A stretch of DNA of 14,942 bases from Acidimicrobiia bacterium (GTDB lineage: Bacteria; Actinomycetota; Acidimicrobiia; Spongiisociales; UBA5794): assembly GCA_030598905.1 (NCBI GenBank), contig JAUVPA010000009.1, positions 1 through 14,942 on the forward strand, given 5' to 3'. Made by a program: the position numbers and the translations under genes. Positions 1-7,086 of the stretch are shown piece after piece; positions within the stretch are counted from its first letter, which is position 1, and each line of letters begins with the position of its first letter. A model generated the notes under the pieces. The model worked only from the letters and a program-made list of their open reading frames with translations, was not told the origin of the DNA and ran no database searches.

Positions 1-367
1 GTGCCGTCTCTACATCTCCAAGTCCATCGAGTGTGAGTACTGCGGCGGGCAACGTTCGGCCACAGCGCGCGATCAGGGACTGTCCGAGGCCGACATCGAC
101 CAGGTCTTGCTGTACCCGACGTCCGATCGGTTCAGCGAACGCGACAAGGTGGCGCTTCGCTACGCGGATGCCATCGCCTGGGACTCCTCACTCGCCGATG
201 ACGACCTCTGGGCACAACTGCACGCCACCTTCACGGAGCCGCAGCTGGTGGAGCTCGGTTATTTCATAGCCCTCACGCTCGGACAACAGCGATGGATCCG
301 AACGATGGATCTCGGCCACCGAGAGGTGCTCGGCGACACCACGGCGGGCCTTGCCGACGTCGTCTGA
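1..367 (+). CDS. Carboxymuconolactone decarboxylase / AhpD-like protein, 3' part
   Basis: Only the last 121 codons are present: reading frame 2 is open from the window edge to a TGA at 365-367, and the start lies outside. The fragment begins CRLYISKSIECEYCGG and has a C-x-x-C pair at fragment residues 11 and 14. That pair and the helices after it (SERDKVALRYADAIAW, then PQLVELGYFIALTLGQQRW) are the usual pattern of the carboxymuconolactone decarboxylase/AhpD fold. Family members are small helical proteins; some are thiol peroxidase partners, some decarboxylases and many uncharacterised. The usual histidine a few residues after the second cysteine is not seen here (GGQRS follows), so peroxidase activity is uncertain. 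It converges on the fadE5-like gene with 17 bp between the stops. Family assignment is fairly firm; function is open. Confidence 0.8.
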   Translation, partial: CRLYISKSIECEYCGGQRSATARDQGLSEADIDQVLLYPTSDRFSERDKVALRYADAIAWDSSLADDDLWAQLHATFTEPQLVELGYFIALTLGQQRWIRTMDLGHREVLGDTTAGLADVV

Positions 368-384
368 GTGCGACGGGATAGTTT

Positions 385-2187
385 CTAGACCGCCTCGACC
401 GGCAGATCCATGAGAGAGCCGTCCTCATTCTCAGCGGCCTGGCGGCGCAGCTTCGTCTTCGGCAGCGCGTGTCTCGAGAAGAAGCGAGCTGAGGCGATCT
501 TGCCCTCGTAGAACGCTCGATCACCCTCGTCCGCCGCGTCGAGCGCTTCGATCGCGATCTCGGCGTGGCGGATCAACAGCCACCCGATCACAACTTCCGA
601 GAGGCTCTCGAGCAGGGAGTTGGTGTGGAGTCCGGTCTTGTAGATCTCAGGAGGGTCCTGCATCGAGGCCATCGAGTGGGCAACAAGGACTCCGATGTGC
701 TCCTGGACGTCCTCGAGGGCCGTGCCGAGCATCTGTCGTTCAGCGGCGAGTTCCTCGCGACCTCCCTTGATCGTGTCGAGGATCGATTCCGAGAACCGCA
801 CCAGCGTCTGGCCCTGGTCGCGGACGATCTTGCGAAAGAAGAGGTCGAGGCTTTGGATGGCGGTGGTGCCCTCGTAGAGGGTGTCGATCTTGGCGTCGCG
901 GAGGTACTGCTCGATCGGGTAATCCTGCGTGTACCCAGATCCGCCGAAAACCTGCAATGACTGAGCGAGAAGTTCGTATCCCTTCTCAGAGCAATAACCC
1001 TTGATCATGGGCAGCAACATGTCGTCGAGCTTCGCCCAGTAGGGCTCGCTCGGGTCGATTCGTACCTGGTCTTGGACCTTGCCGGTGTAGAGGAACAGGG
1101 CCCGCATCCCTTCTGCGTGGGCCTTCTGCATCATGAGCATGCGACGGACATCGGGATGGCGGACGATCGGGACGCGAGGTGCACTCTTGTCGGCCATCTC
1201 GGCGAGGTCGGTGGATTGAACTCGCTCCTGGGCGTACTCGAGGGCGTTGAGGTATCCGGTGGACAGGGTTGCCGCCGACTTCACACCCACGAGCATCCGA
1301 GCATCCTCGAGGACCTTGAACATCTGCCGGATTCCATCGTGGACGTCTCCGACGAGGTACCCGATTGCAGGCTCCTCCACGCCGAACGTCAGCTCGCAGG
1401 TCGTGGAGCCCTTGATCCCCATCTTCTTCTCGATCTTGGTGGTGTAGACGCCGTTGTGCTCACCAAGGGTGCCGTCCTCGTTCAGGTGGAACTTGGGCAC
1501 GATGAACATGGACAGGCCCTTGGTCCCGGGCTCGGCGCCGTCGCGACGAGCGAGCACGAGGTGGATGATGTTCTCGTAGTAATCGCCTTCGCCCGATGTG
1601 ATGAAACGCTTCACACCCTCGAGGTGATAGGTGGACCCCTCGATGTGAATGGCGCGGGTGGTGCCGGCGCCGACATCTGAGCCGGCCTCGGGTTCGGTGA
1701 GCACCATGGTTCCGCCCCAGCGCCGGTCGACCATCGGCTGCGCCCACTTCTCCGCCTGGTCGGGGGTTCCGACGTCGGCGATGACCCGGGCTATGAGGAT
1801 CCCCGAGTTGTAGAGATACGCCGTGGGGTTGGCGCCGAGCAGAAGCTCTCCGCCGGCCCAGCGGAGGGCATCGGGAGCCCCAAATCCACCCATCTCGGGC
1901 GGGATGCCGAGGAGATGCCAACCACCGTCGAAGAGCGCATCGAGGCTCGCCTTCAGGCTATCCGGGAGAACGACCTCGCCGTCCTTCAATTCGAGCGGGA
2001 TACGGTCGGCGTCGATGAAGCTGGCAGCAAAGTCTTCGCGAGCGAGCCGATCGACTTCCCGGAGCATGTCCATCGCGTTTGCGCGATCGAAGCCGGCGAA
2101 GGGCTCCTCTCCCAGGTAGTCCTGGATGTGGAGAGCTTCGAAGAGATTGAATTCCAGGTCTCGCAGGTTGCTCTTGTAATGGCTCAT
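385..2187 (-). CDS. fadE5: Acyl-CoA dehydrogenase, FadE5-type
   Basis: A 600-residue FAD-dependent acyl-CoA dehydrogenase that would catalyse the first, alpha-beta desaturating step of fatty-acid beta-oxidation in the cytoplasm. It belongs to the long (about 600 aa) group that includes mycobacterial FadE5 and proteins often labelled DmdC. From memory it resembles FadE5 along its length, starting with the same MSHYKSN. Visible landmarks are the flavin/substrate segment MVLTEPEAGSDVGAG (161-175), GVKRFITS (191-198), the C-terminal core QVFGGSGYTQDYPIEQYLRD (412-431) and LYEGTTAIQ (437-445), where E439 is the expected catalytic base. The extra C-terminal domain follows from about residue 460. 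The ATG has an AGGA five bases upstream (2193-2196 on the opposite strand). It is divergent from a TetR gene across a palindrome-bearing gap, which suggests repression by that regulator. Substrate chain length cannot be read from sequence. Confidence 0.95.
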   Translation of the reverse strand: MSHYKSNLRDLEFNLFEALHIQDYLGEEPFAGFDRANAMDMLREVDRLAREDFAASFIDADRIPLELKDGEVVLPDSLKASLDALFDGGWHLLGIPPEMGGFGAPDALRWAGGELLLGANPTAYLYNSGILIARVIADVGTPDQAEKWAQPMVDRRWGGTMVLTEPEAGSDVGAGTTRAIHIEGSTYHLEGVKRFITSGEGDYYENIIHLVLARRDGAEPGTKGLSMFIVPKFHLNEDGTLGEHNGVYTTKIEKKMGIKGSTTCELTFGVEEPAIGYLVGDVHDGIRQMFKVLEDARMLVGVKSAATLSTGYLNALEYAQERVQSTDLAEMADKSAPRVPIVRHPDVRRMLMMQKAHAEGMRALFLYTGKVQDQVRIDPSEPYWAKLDDMLLPMIKGYCSEKGYELLAQSLQVFGGSGYTQDYPIEQYLRDAKIDTLYEGTTAIQSLDLFFRKIVRDQGQTLVRFSESILDTIKGGREELAAERQMLGTALEDVQEHIGVLVAHSMASMQDPPEIYKTGLHTNSLLESLSEVVIGWLLIRHAEIAIEALDAADEGDRAFYEGKIASARFFSRHALPKTKLRRQAAENEDGSLMDLPVEAV

Positions 2188-2228
2188 GGCCGTCCTGTTC
2201 GTCTATCGACCAATAACTTTGAACTTTG

Positions 2229-2234
2229 AGTATA
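2229..2234 (-). promoter_or_regulatory. Candidate -10 box of the fadE5-like gene
   Basis: On the minus strand this reads TATACT, five of six bases of the TATAAT consensus, and predicts a leader of about 35 nt before the fadE5-like ATG. TTGAAT lies farther upstream, but at a long spacing of 20 nt, so the -35 is weak or factor-dependent. The palindrome at 2243-2262 would cover that -35 region, a position suited to repression. Confidence 0.45.
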
Positions 2235-2242
2235 CATTCCAT

Positions 2243-2262
2243 TTTTGAGTGTTCATTCAAAA
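2243..2262. promoter_or_regulatory. Palindromic operator candidate between fadE5 and tetR
   Basis: A 20-bp imperfect palindrome: the outer arms TTTTGA and TCAAAA are perfect, and the inner TG/CA steps also match (pattern TTTTGA-n-TG-nn-CA-n-TCAAAA). A related 15-bp copy lies 19 bp to the left at 2225-2239, matching in 13 positions, and a tandem ACTTTGA pair occupies 2216-2229. Dyads of this size in a divergent regulator/target gap are typical TetR sites. This one sits near the -35 regions of both predicted promoters, so it could control fadE5 and the regulator itself. Confidence 0.6.
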
Positions 2263-2280
2263 GAGAAAGGTGGACTCGCC

Positions 2281-2286
2281 TATCGT
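2281..2286 (+). promoter_or_regulatory. -10 box (TATCGT) for leaderless tetR
   Basis: TATCGT ends seven bases before the ATG at 2294 and there is no Shine-Dalgarno, so the transcript would begin at or next to the start codon. This supports ATG 2294 over the upstream in-frame GTG codons at 2249 and 2270. The first of those lies inside the operator palindrome. Confidence 0.5.
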
Positions 2287-2293
2287 GCGAGCC

Positions 2294-2848
2294 ATGGTCA
2301 GGTACCAGGTCGGAATCCAGACGGAGTCCCGCATCGTTGACGCGGCTCGTGAGTTGCTTGCCGAAAACGGCCTCGAAGCCACGACCTTGAAGGCCATCTG
2401 CGATCGGGCGGGAGTGCAGGCAGGCTCCTTCTACAACCTCTTCGACTCGAAGGAAGAGCTGGTGATCCGGGTCGTTCGAGAGTCGATCAACGCCATCGAC
2501 CCCGATCCCGACGGTGATGGCCGCGACACCCTCGACGACCTCGTCGAGGCATACATCAAGTTCATCACCGAGGAGCCCGAGGTGGCGCGTGTCTACATCC
2601 AGGTCGCCGTGACCGGGAGTCACAACCACTCGGGTGCAGCAGCGCGGTTCTTGCGTCACCACGAGCGGCGCGTCGAGCGATTTGCCGACGCGATGCAGCG
2701 CTCCGATCCCGATCTCGGGACCAAGGAGTCGATGGTCAAGGCCGAGGTGCTCCTCGGCGCCCTCGACGGGCTGGCGTTCCGCTGGACACTGGACATGGGG
2801 TTCGACTTCGTCGGCCATGTCCGCGAAGCCGCCGCACGATTCGTCTGA
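2294..2848 (+). CDS. TetR/AcrR-family transcriptional regulator
   Basis: A 184-residue TetR-type repressor. The N-terminal DNA-binding domain covers about residues 8-55 (IVDAARELLAENGLEATTL, then ICDRAGVQAGSFYNLFDSKE), with the recognition helix around GVQAGSFYNLF. The rest is a helical ligand-binding and dimerisation domain without a recognisable ligand signature. The ATG at 2294 was chosen because a TAnnnT hexamer lies seven bases upstream and longer starts run into the operator. It is divergent from the fadE5-like acyl-CoA dehydrogenase, so a sensible inference is that it senses an acyl-CoA or fatty acid and represses fadE5 and itself. Family is near certain; ligand and target are inferred from position. 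Confidence 0.93.
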   Translation: MVRYQVGIQTESRIVDAARELLAENGLEATTLKAICDRAGVQAGSFYNLFDSKEELVIRVVRESINAIDPDPDGDGRDTLDDLVEAYIKFITEEPEVARVYIQVAVTGSHNHSGAAARFLRHHERRVERFADAMQRSDPDLGTKESMVKAEVLLGALDGLAFRWTLDMGFDFVGHVREAAARFV

Positions 2849-2858
2849 GGTCCCCTGC

Positions 2859-3542
2859 TCACCCCATCACGCGGGTGAGCCAACGATGGATCGGGGCCGC
2901 CGTCCTCCACCTCGCAACGCAGTAATCGACGATGGCTGGAGTGAACACCTCGGGTGGCGTCTTGACGTCTTCACCGACCCACAGGGCGTTGTGGCGAATG
3001 AGACGCTCTGTTACCGCCCCGGACACCTCGAAGCCGCGCGGCACCGTTTTGTAGTGCTCACCCTTGACATCCCAACCTTCCTTCCCGACTGCGGTGGCGG
3101 CGCGTTTCAGCGCCGCACCGTTCTTTGAGTCGGTAACGGCCCCGCGGTACGCGGCGAGACGTTCGGAGTCGAATCCGTGGGCGCCGGCACCGAGGCCGAG
3201 TATGGATCCGGTGAGGCGAAAGAAGTACCCGGACACCGCAACCTTGCGCTCACCCTCCCAGAACCACAGGTCGAGGTGGTCCTTGTATGGCGTCTTGTCC
3301 TTCGAGAAACGGATGTCGCGGTTGATACGGAAGATCGACCCGTTGACCCGCGGCTCGGCATGGATGCCCTTGTCGAGCTTCTTGAGCTCCTTTCCCGCAG
3401 CGACCACGAAGTCCTGTGCCGGCTCGAGCCAGAACTCCTCGTAGTCGTCGCGGTGGGCCTGGAACCAATCTCGGTTGTTGTACTTCGAAAGGTTCTTCAG
3501 GTACGTGATCGTCTTCTTCGGGAATCCGGGAAATGTCGACAT
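2859..3542 (-). CDS. DUF2461 / TIGR02453-family protein
   Basis: A 227-residue protein with the pattern I associate with the DUF2461 family: an N-terminal FPGFPKKTITYLKNLSKYNN followed by RDWFQAHRDDYE (24-35), then FRINRDIRFSKDKTPYKDH (71-89), and a C-terminal half rich in basic and aromatic residues. The biochemical role of the family is not established. There is no signal peptide or membrane segment, so it is probably cytoplasmic. The same frame stays open far upstream, but ATG 3542 is chosen because homologues start near this point and a TATGCT hexamer lies six bases before it. The gene converges on tetR with 10 bp between the stops. Confidence 0.85.
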   Translation of the reverse strand: MSTFPGFPKKTITYLKNLSKYNNRDWFQAHRDDYEEFWLEPAQDFVVAAGKELKKLDKGIHAEPRVNGSIFRINRDIRFSKDKTPYKDHLDLWFWEGERKVAVSGYFFRLTGSILGLGAGAHGFDSERLAAYRGAVTDSKNGAALKRAATAVGKEGWDVKGEHYKTVPRGFEVSGAVTERLIRHNALWVGEDVKTPPEVFTPAIVDYCVARWRTAAPIHRWLTRVMG

Positions 3543-3548
3543 GGGGCG

Positions 3549-3554
3549 AGCATA
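3549..3554 (-). promoter_or_regulatory. -10 box (TATGCT) for the DUF2461 gene
   Basis: On the minus strand TATGCT lies six bases upstream of the ATG at 3542, with no Shine-Dalgarno between them. This is the same leaderless layout as at several other genes in the window. Confidence 0.4.
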
Positions 3555-3607
3555 TGGGATGACCGCTCCCCGAGGAAGGGGGCCGCTTGTCTTCCGTCGC
3601 TGGACCG

Positions 3608-4033
3608 CTACTCGTAGCTGGCGAAGTAGCGCTGGGAGTGTTCGTTTCCGTACAGCGCCCACAACACGAAGACCGCGATCCCCGTAGAGATGACCGCGTT
3701 CCACTGGAGCCCGCCACCGGTGTGAGCGATCAGCCAGTACGTCGCCACGACGAGCCGCACCCCCAACACGACGGCCACGAAGAGGCGGGACCACGGTGCG
3801 CCCCACATGATTCCCGACGCGGCAGCGAACAGCAGCATGGCCACAACAAATTCGGCAAGCGCGACGATGAGCAATTCGTCGGCCGTCTGGCCTGTCGTCG
3901 ATTGGAACGTTGCGTCGTTCCTCTTGATGAGGACGACCACGCCTGTGATCGCGGCAATGGCTGTCTTGATGTACAACACGATGCTCACAAACGTGAGCAC
4001 CTCGGGTCGACGTTCGCGAAGCATCTCGGTCAT
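3608..4033 (-). CDS. Four-helix integral membrane protein, unknown function
   Basis: A 141-residue protein with four hydrophobic segments at about 13-37, 52-74, 82-103 and 111-129, joined by short loops. The N-terminus is charged (MTEMLRERRPE) and the C-terminal tail polar (GNEHSQRYFASYE). I do not recognise a named family; it resembles small actinobacterial inner-membrane proteins of unknown role. Start ATG 4033 is supported by TAGGTT six bases upstream. It is divergent from the formylglycine-generating enzyme gene across 59 bp, and the two predicted -10 boxes fit back to back. The DUF2461 gene follows on the same strand 65 bp downstream but seems to have its own promoter. Confidence 0.8.
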   Translation of the reverse strand: MTEMLRERRPEVLTFVSIVLYIKTAIAAITGVVVLIKRNDATFQSTTGQTADELLIVALAEFVVAMLLFAAASGIMWGAPWSRLFVAVVLGVRLVVATYWLIAHTGGGLQWNAVISTGIAVFVLWALYGNEHSQRYFASYE

Positions 4034-4039
4034 GGGCGA

Positions 4040-4045
4040 AACCTA
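4040..4045 (-). promoter_or_regulatory. -10 box (TAGGTT) for the four-helix membrane protein
   Basis: On the minus strand TAGGTT lies six bases before the ATG at 4033. No Shine-Dalgarno is present, so the message is probably leaderless. Confidence 0.45.
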
Positions 4046-4078
4046 GCCATCGGCGTAATGGGAGGTCGGCCTCGGCGC

Positions 4079-4084
4079 TAACTT
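4079..4084 (+). promoter_or_regulatory. -10 box (TAACTT) for the FGE gene
   Basis: TAACTT lies eight bases before the ATG at 4093. The only GGAGG-like run nearby (about 4060-4065) is too far upstream to act as a ribosome site for this start. Confidence 0.4.
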
Positions 4085-4092
4085 TGCTCTCG

Positions 4093-5028
4093 ATGCCTGC
4101 AGACACCAAGACCATGATCCGGCTCGACGGTGGAGAATTCGCCATGGGTTCGGACCATCACTATCCCGACGAAGGGCCGGTGCGCCGGGTCGCCGTCGAT
4201 ACATTCTGGATCGACGCCAACCCCGTCACCAACTCCGAATTTTCGGCTTTCGTCGAGGAGACCGGCCACGTCACGGTGGCCGAGCAGCCACCGGATCACC
4301 GGCTCTACCCGGGGGCTCCTGAGGAGAGCCTTGTGCCCGGATCGTTGGTATTCGTCATGACCGACGGGCCGGTCGATCTTCGTGACTACTCCCAATGGTG
4401 GGCGTGGACACCGGATGCCGATTGGCGCCGCCCGTTCGGTCCCGGCAGCGACCTGGAGGAACGGGAGAGCCATCCAGTGGTGCACGTCGCCTACCCAGAC
4501 GCAGTGGCGTTCTGTGAGTGGGCAGGCAAACGGCTGCCCACCGAAGCGGAATGGGAATTTGCCGCCCGCGGCGGTCTCGATGGCGCCGAGTTCGTCTGGG
4601 GCGACGATGATCCTCAGGAGACCGACCCGATCGCCAACACGTGGCATGGAGGTTTCCCTTTCGAGAACACCGAGCTCGACGGATGGGTGACGACGTCGCC
4701 CGTCGGGTCCTTTCCACCCAATGAATACGGCCTCTACGACATGGCGGGGAACGTGTGGGAGTGGACGGACGACTGGTATCGCTCGAGACACGGAGCAGCC
4801 GACGAGCCGTCTTGCTGTGTACCTCGCAATCCGCGCGGTGGCCCCATCGAGACGAGCCTCGATCACACACAACCGGCGACTCCGATCCCGCGCAAAGTGC
4901 TCAAGGGTGGCTCACACCTGTGCACCATCCAATACTGCTTCCGTTATCGGCCCGCTGCCCGGCAGGCACAGATGATCGACACCGGCATGACGAACCTCGG
5001 ATTCCGCTGCGTAATCAGCGACACCTGA
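4093..5028 (+). CDS. Formylglycine-generating enzyme (sulfatase-modifying factor)
   Basis: A 311-residue FGE-sulfatase-fold protein that would convert the cysteine of a C-x-P-x-R motif in type I sulfatases to formylglycine, using copper and oxygen. Landmarks are GGEFAMGSD (13-21), NPVTNSEFSAFVEETGH (43-59), HPVVHVAYPDAVAFCEWAGK followed by RLPTEAEWEFAARGG, and PPNEYGLYDMAGNVWEWTDDW. The deciding feature is the C-terminal SHLCTIQYCFRYRPAAR with C277 and C282, the cysteine pair of true FGEs that non-FGE members (EgtB, PvdO types) lack. The end NLGFRCV is also typical. ATG 4093 is preferred over TTG 4084; ATG 4114 is possible. No sulfatase gene lies in the window, so the client must be elsewhere. 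Confidence 0.92.
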   Translation: MPADTKTMIRLDGGEFAMGSDHHYPDEGPVRRVAVDTFWIDANPVTNSEFSAFVEETGHVTVAEQPPDHRLYPGAPEESLVPGSLVFVMTDGPVDLRDYSQWWAWTPDADWRRPFGPGSDLEERESHPVVHVAYPDAVAFCEWAGKRLPTEAEWEFAARGGLDGAEFVWGDDDPQETDPIANTWHGGFPFENTELDGWVTTSPVGSFPPNEYGLYDMAGNVWEWTDDWYRSRHGAADEPSCCVPRNPRGGPIETSLDHTQPATPIPRKVLKGGSHLCTIQYCFRYRPAARQAQMIDTGMTNLGFRCVISDT

Positions 5029-5060
5029 ACTGGGCATCAGAATCTGTCCCACCCTCCCCA

Positions 5061-5066
5061 TACGGT
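5061..5066 (+). promoter_or_regulatory. -10 box (TACGGT) for the 50-residue membrane protein
   Basis: TACGGT ends six bases before the ATG at 5073, the same layout and almost the same hexamer as at the alpha/beta hydrolase start. It suggests that the small gene begins its own transcript rather than only following the FGE gene. Confidence 0.45.
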
Positions 5067-5072
5067 GGAAGC

Positions 5073-5225
5073 ATGACTGAGAACAGGAGCCCCGTCGTGT
5101 GGATCGCAGCTGTCGTCGGTGTGGTGCTCATCGCGATGAGCCTGCCTCTCGCCAGCATCGCGCTCGCCGCCATCGGGGCCGCAGCAGTTGCCGAGGCAGT
5201 CTGGATCGGGACCGGTCACCGGTAA
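5073..5225 (+). CDS. Small two-helix membrane protein (50 aa)
   Basis: A short frame of 50 residues, MTENRSPVVWIAAVVGVVLI continuing to a second hydrophobic stretch and ending WIGTGHR. Residues 8-24 and about 26-45 are almost entirely hydrophobic, giving a hairpin of two membrane helices. Support for it being real: a -10-like TACGGT six bases before the ATG, a sensible polar N-terminus and positive C-terminus, and a downstream gene with a strong ribosome site 26 bp later on the same strand. No family is recognised. It may be translated from a shared mRNA with the LLM oxidoreductase. A chance frame cannot be excluded. Confidence 0.6.
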   Translation: MTENRSPVVWIAAVVGVVLIAMSLPLASIALAAIGAAAVAEAVWIGTGHR

Positions 5226-5241
5226 CCTCGCCCTCCCCTTC

Positions 5242-5247
5242 GGAGGA
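5242..5247 (+). promoter_or_regulatory. Shine-Dalgarno (GGAGGA) fixing the LLM oxidoreductase start
   Basis: GGAGGA lies four bases before ATG 5252 and decides the start against an open frame that continues back to 5099. Its presence here, where most first genes lack one, fits a second gene in a transcript that begins upstream of 5073. Confidence 0.7.
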
Positions 5248-5251
5248 CCAC

Positions 5252-6166
5252 ATGGAGTTCGCCCTGCAACTGAGCGGCGACTACGACACCCTGCTCGACG
5301 CGGCCCGTTTCGTCGAACGTCGCGACATGGCTGCCCTCGCCATGCCCGATCACTACCTCATGGCGCGAGACGAGGAGAAGGCGAAGACAACTCCGGCTAA
5401 CGACGCCTTCGTGCAATTGGGCGGCCTGGCCCGCGAAGCAGGAAACATCGAGCTCGGGGTGCTGGTGTCGCCCATCACGTTTCGGCATCCTGCGGTCCTG
5501 GCCAAGATGGCGATCACGCTGGCCACCATGGCGACCGGCACGTTCTCTCTGGGAGTCGGTACCGGATGGATGGAGAGGGAGCACGAGGTTTTCGGCATCG
5601 ACTTCCCCGAAACGGCCGAGCGCTTCGAGATGCTTGAAGAGGCATTGCAATACGTCTCAGCGGCGCTCGACCCCGCATCCCCTGGATATAGGGGCACGCG
5701 CTACCAACTCGAGGAGTTCCCGATCTCCCCGCAACCTGATCGAGCTGTGAAGCTGATCGTCGGTGGAACCGGCTCGCGCAAGACGCCGCACCTCGCCGGT
5801 CGCTTCGCGGACGAGTTCAATGCGTATCCCGCGGATGACCTTGCAGAGAGGATCGACCGCGCCAGGCAAGCGGCAGCAGCGGCAGAACGCGACCCCGAAG
5901 CGTTGCTTCTCTCGACGTCGGGTGTCATTCAGGGCGCAGACAGCGAAGCCGAACTGAACACCATTCTCGATCGTCGGGCCGAGGAATTGGGCATCAGCCG
6001 CCAGAAGCTCAACGAGGCGCATCGCGATCGCAACTCGCCCGTCGGAACCTGGGATCAGCTGCGAGAGATGCTCGCTGCCTGGGAAGCGGAAGGTATTCGA
6101 CGCATATACATCCAGAGCGGATGGCCGGGCGAGATCGAAGAGATCATCGATCGACTCTCCGGCTGA
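5252..6166 (+). CDS. LLM-class (F420-type) flavin/deazaflavin oxidoreductase
   Basis: A 304-residue luciferase-like monooxygenase-fold protein (TIM barrel). The region LVSPITFRHPAVLAKMAITL (71-90), then GTFSLGVGTGWMEREHEVFG (96-115) and ERFEMLEEAL (123-132) is characteristic of the actinobacterial F420-dependent LLM group, and LIVGGTGSRKTPHLAGRFAD is the usual later phosphate-binding segment. Such enzymes use reduced F420 or flavin to reduce or oxidise small molecules; the substrate cannot be told from sequence. It sits downstream of the 50-residue membrane protein (26 bp gap, strong ribosome site) and 19 bp upstream of an alpha/beta hydrolase that also has its own promoter-like hexamer. The family call is firm; F420 rather than FMN is inferred from similarity. 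Confidence 0.9.
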   Translation: MEFALQLSGDYDTLLDAARFVERRDMAALAMPDHYLMARDEEKAKTTPANDAFVQLGGLAREAGNIELGVLVSPITFRHPAVLAKMAITLATMATGTFSLGVGTGWMEREHEVFGIDFPETAERFEMLEEALQYVSAALDPASPGYRGTRYQLEEFPISPQPDRAVKLIVGGTGSRKTPHLAGRFADEFNAYPADDLAERIDRARQAAAAAERDPEALLLSTSGVIQGADSEAELNTILDRRAEELGISRQKLNEAHRDRNSPVGTWDQLREMLAAWEAEGIRRIYIQSGWPGEIEEIIDRLSG

Positions 6167-6172
6167 ACGGGT

Positions 6173-6178
6173 TACGGT
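6173..6178 (+). promoter_or_regulatory. -10 box (TACGGT) for the alpha/beta hydrolase
   Basis: TACGGT ends seven bases before ATG 6186 within the 19-bp gap after the LLM gene, and no Shine-Dalgarno is visible. The hydrolase can therefore be made from its own leaderless message. Confidence 0.45.
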
Positions 6179-6185
6179 TCCGCAC

Positions 6186-7076
6186 ATGACAGTTCCCGGT
6201 GTTGCTGGGTCAGAAATCATCGACCTCGACGGTCCGGTGCACCTCGCCGACTATGGGGGCGAAGGCCAGCTAGTGGTGCTGATCCACGGCCTCGAAGGCT
6301 CCCACCTCAACTGGCTGCAGGTCGGTTCCACGTTCGCGGAGCACTATCGCGTCATCGCTCCCGACCTGGCCGGTTTCGGCCTCACCCCGCCGGCAGAACG
6401 CGGTTCCGGCGTCGACGCCAATGCCGAGCTGGTTCTCGAGCTCGTCCGCAAGTACGGCGACGAACCGGCGATCTTGATCGGCAACTCGATGGGCGGGCTC
6501 GTTTCGCTCATAGCCGCAGCCGAAGAGCCGTATCTCGTCGACCGCCTGGTCCTCGTCGATCCGGCGCTTCCGCCGCCAAACCTCCTCGCCACCGACCCGG
6601 AGGTTTTGGTCAAGCTGGCCGGGCCGTTGATCCCCTTTCTCGGCTCGCGGATGATCCGCACCTATCAACGCACTCACTCACCCGAGGAACACGCGCGGGA
6701 GAGCATGATGTTCGTCACCGCCAATCCCGATGCGGTGAGCGCCGAGCAGAGGGCAGCGTCTCAGGAGATGATCCGACTGCGCAGACAGATGGATTGGGCC
6801 GTGCCTGCAATGACCGAAGGTGTTCGCAGCATCGGCAAGTACGTCCTGAGCCGCAAGCGATACCACCAGCTCATCCACCGCGTCTGCAGCCCCACCTTGA
6901 TCATCCATGGCAGCGAGGACCGGCTGGTCTTGCCCGAGGCTGCGGAGTGGGCCGTCGGCGAGCGACCCGACTGGGACCTGCAGGTCTGGGAGGACATCGG
7001 CCATGTGCCCATGATGGAGGACCCCACCCGCTTCACGGACGAAGTCCTGGCCTGGCTCCCTCCGGCTGCGGTGTAA
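6186..7076 (+). CDS. Alpha/beta-fold hydrolase
   Basis: A 296-residue serine hydrolase of the alpha/beta fold. The oxyanion region is LIHGLEGSHLNW (32-43). The nucleophile elbow is GNSMGG with S101, the acid is D245 in IIHGSEDRLV, and the histidine is H273 in IGHVPMMEDP. A cap region runs from about 130 to 230. There is no signal peptide, so it acts in the cytoplasm, probably on a small ester, lactone or similar bond; the sequence does not say which. It is on the same strand as the LLM oxidoreductase with a 19-bp gap, so the two may take part in one catabolic pathway. It converges on ppdK with 10 bp between the stops, so no separate terminator fits there. Confidence 0.9.
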   Translation: MTVPGVAGSEIIDLDGPVHLADYGGEGQLVVLIHGLEGSHLNWLQVGSTFAEHYRVIAPDLAGFGLTPPAERGSGVDANAELVLELVRKYGDEPAILIGNSMGGLVSLIAAAEEPYLVDRLVLVDPALPPPNLLATDPEVLVKLAGPLIPFLGSRMIRTYQRTHSPEEHARESMMFVTANPDAVSAEQRAASQEMIRLRRQMDWAVPAMTEGVRSIGKYVLSRKRYHQLIHRVCSPTLIIHGSEDRLVLPEAAEWAVGERPDWDLQVWEDIGHVPMMEDPTRFTDEVLAWLPPAAV

Positions 7077-7086
7077 CGCGAGCGGA

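Noticed and set aside
1072..1680. Plus-strand frame of 202 codons opposite fadE5
   Set aside because: It is antisense to conserved acyl-CoA dehydrogenase sequence, with no motif.
3543..4145. Upstream extension of the DUF2461 frame to 428 codons, suggesting a fusion
   Set aside because: The extension runs through the intergenic gap, the membrane protein gene in another frame and the FGE promoter. Its sequence has no domain character, while the family start and a -10 box are at 3542.
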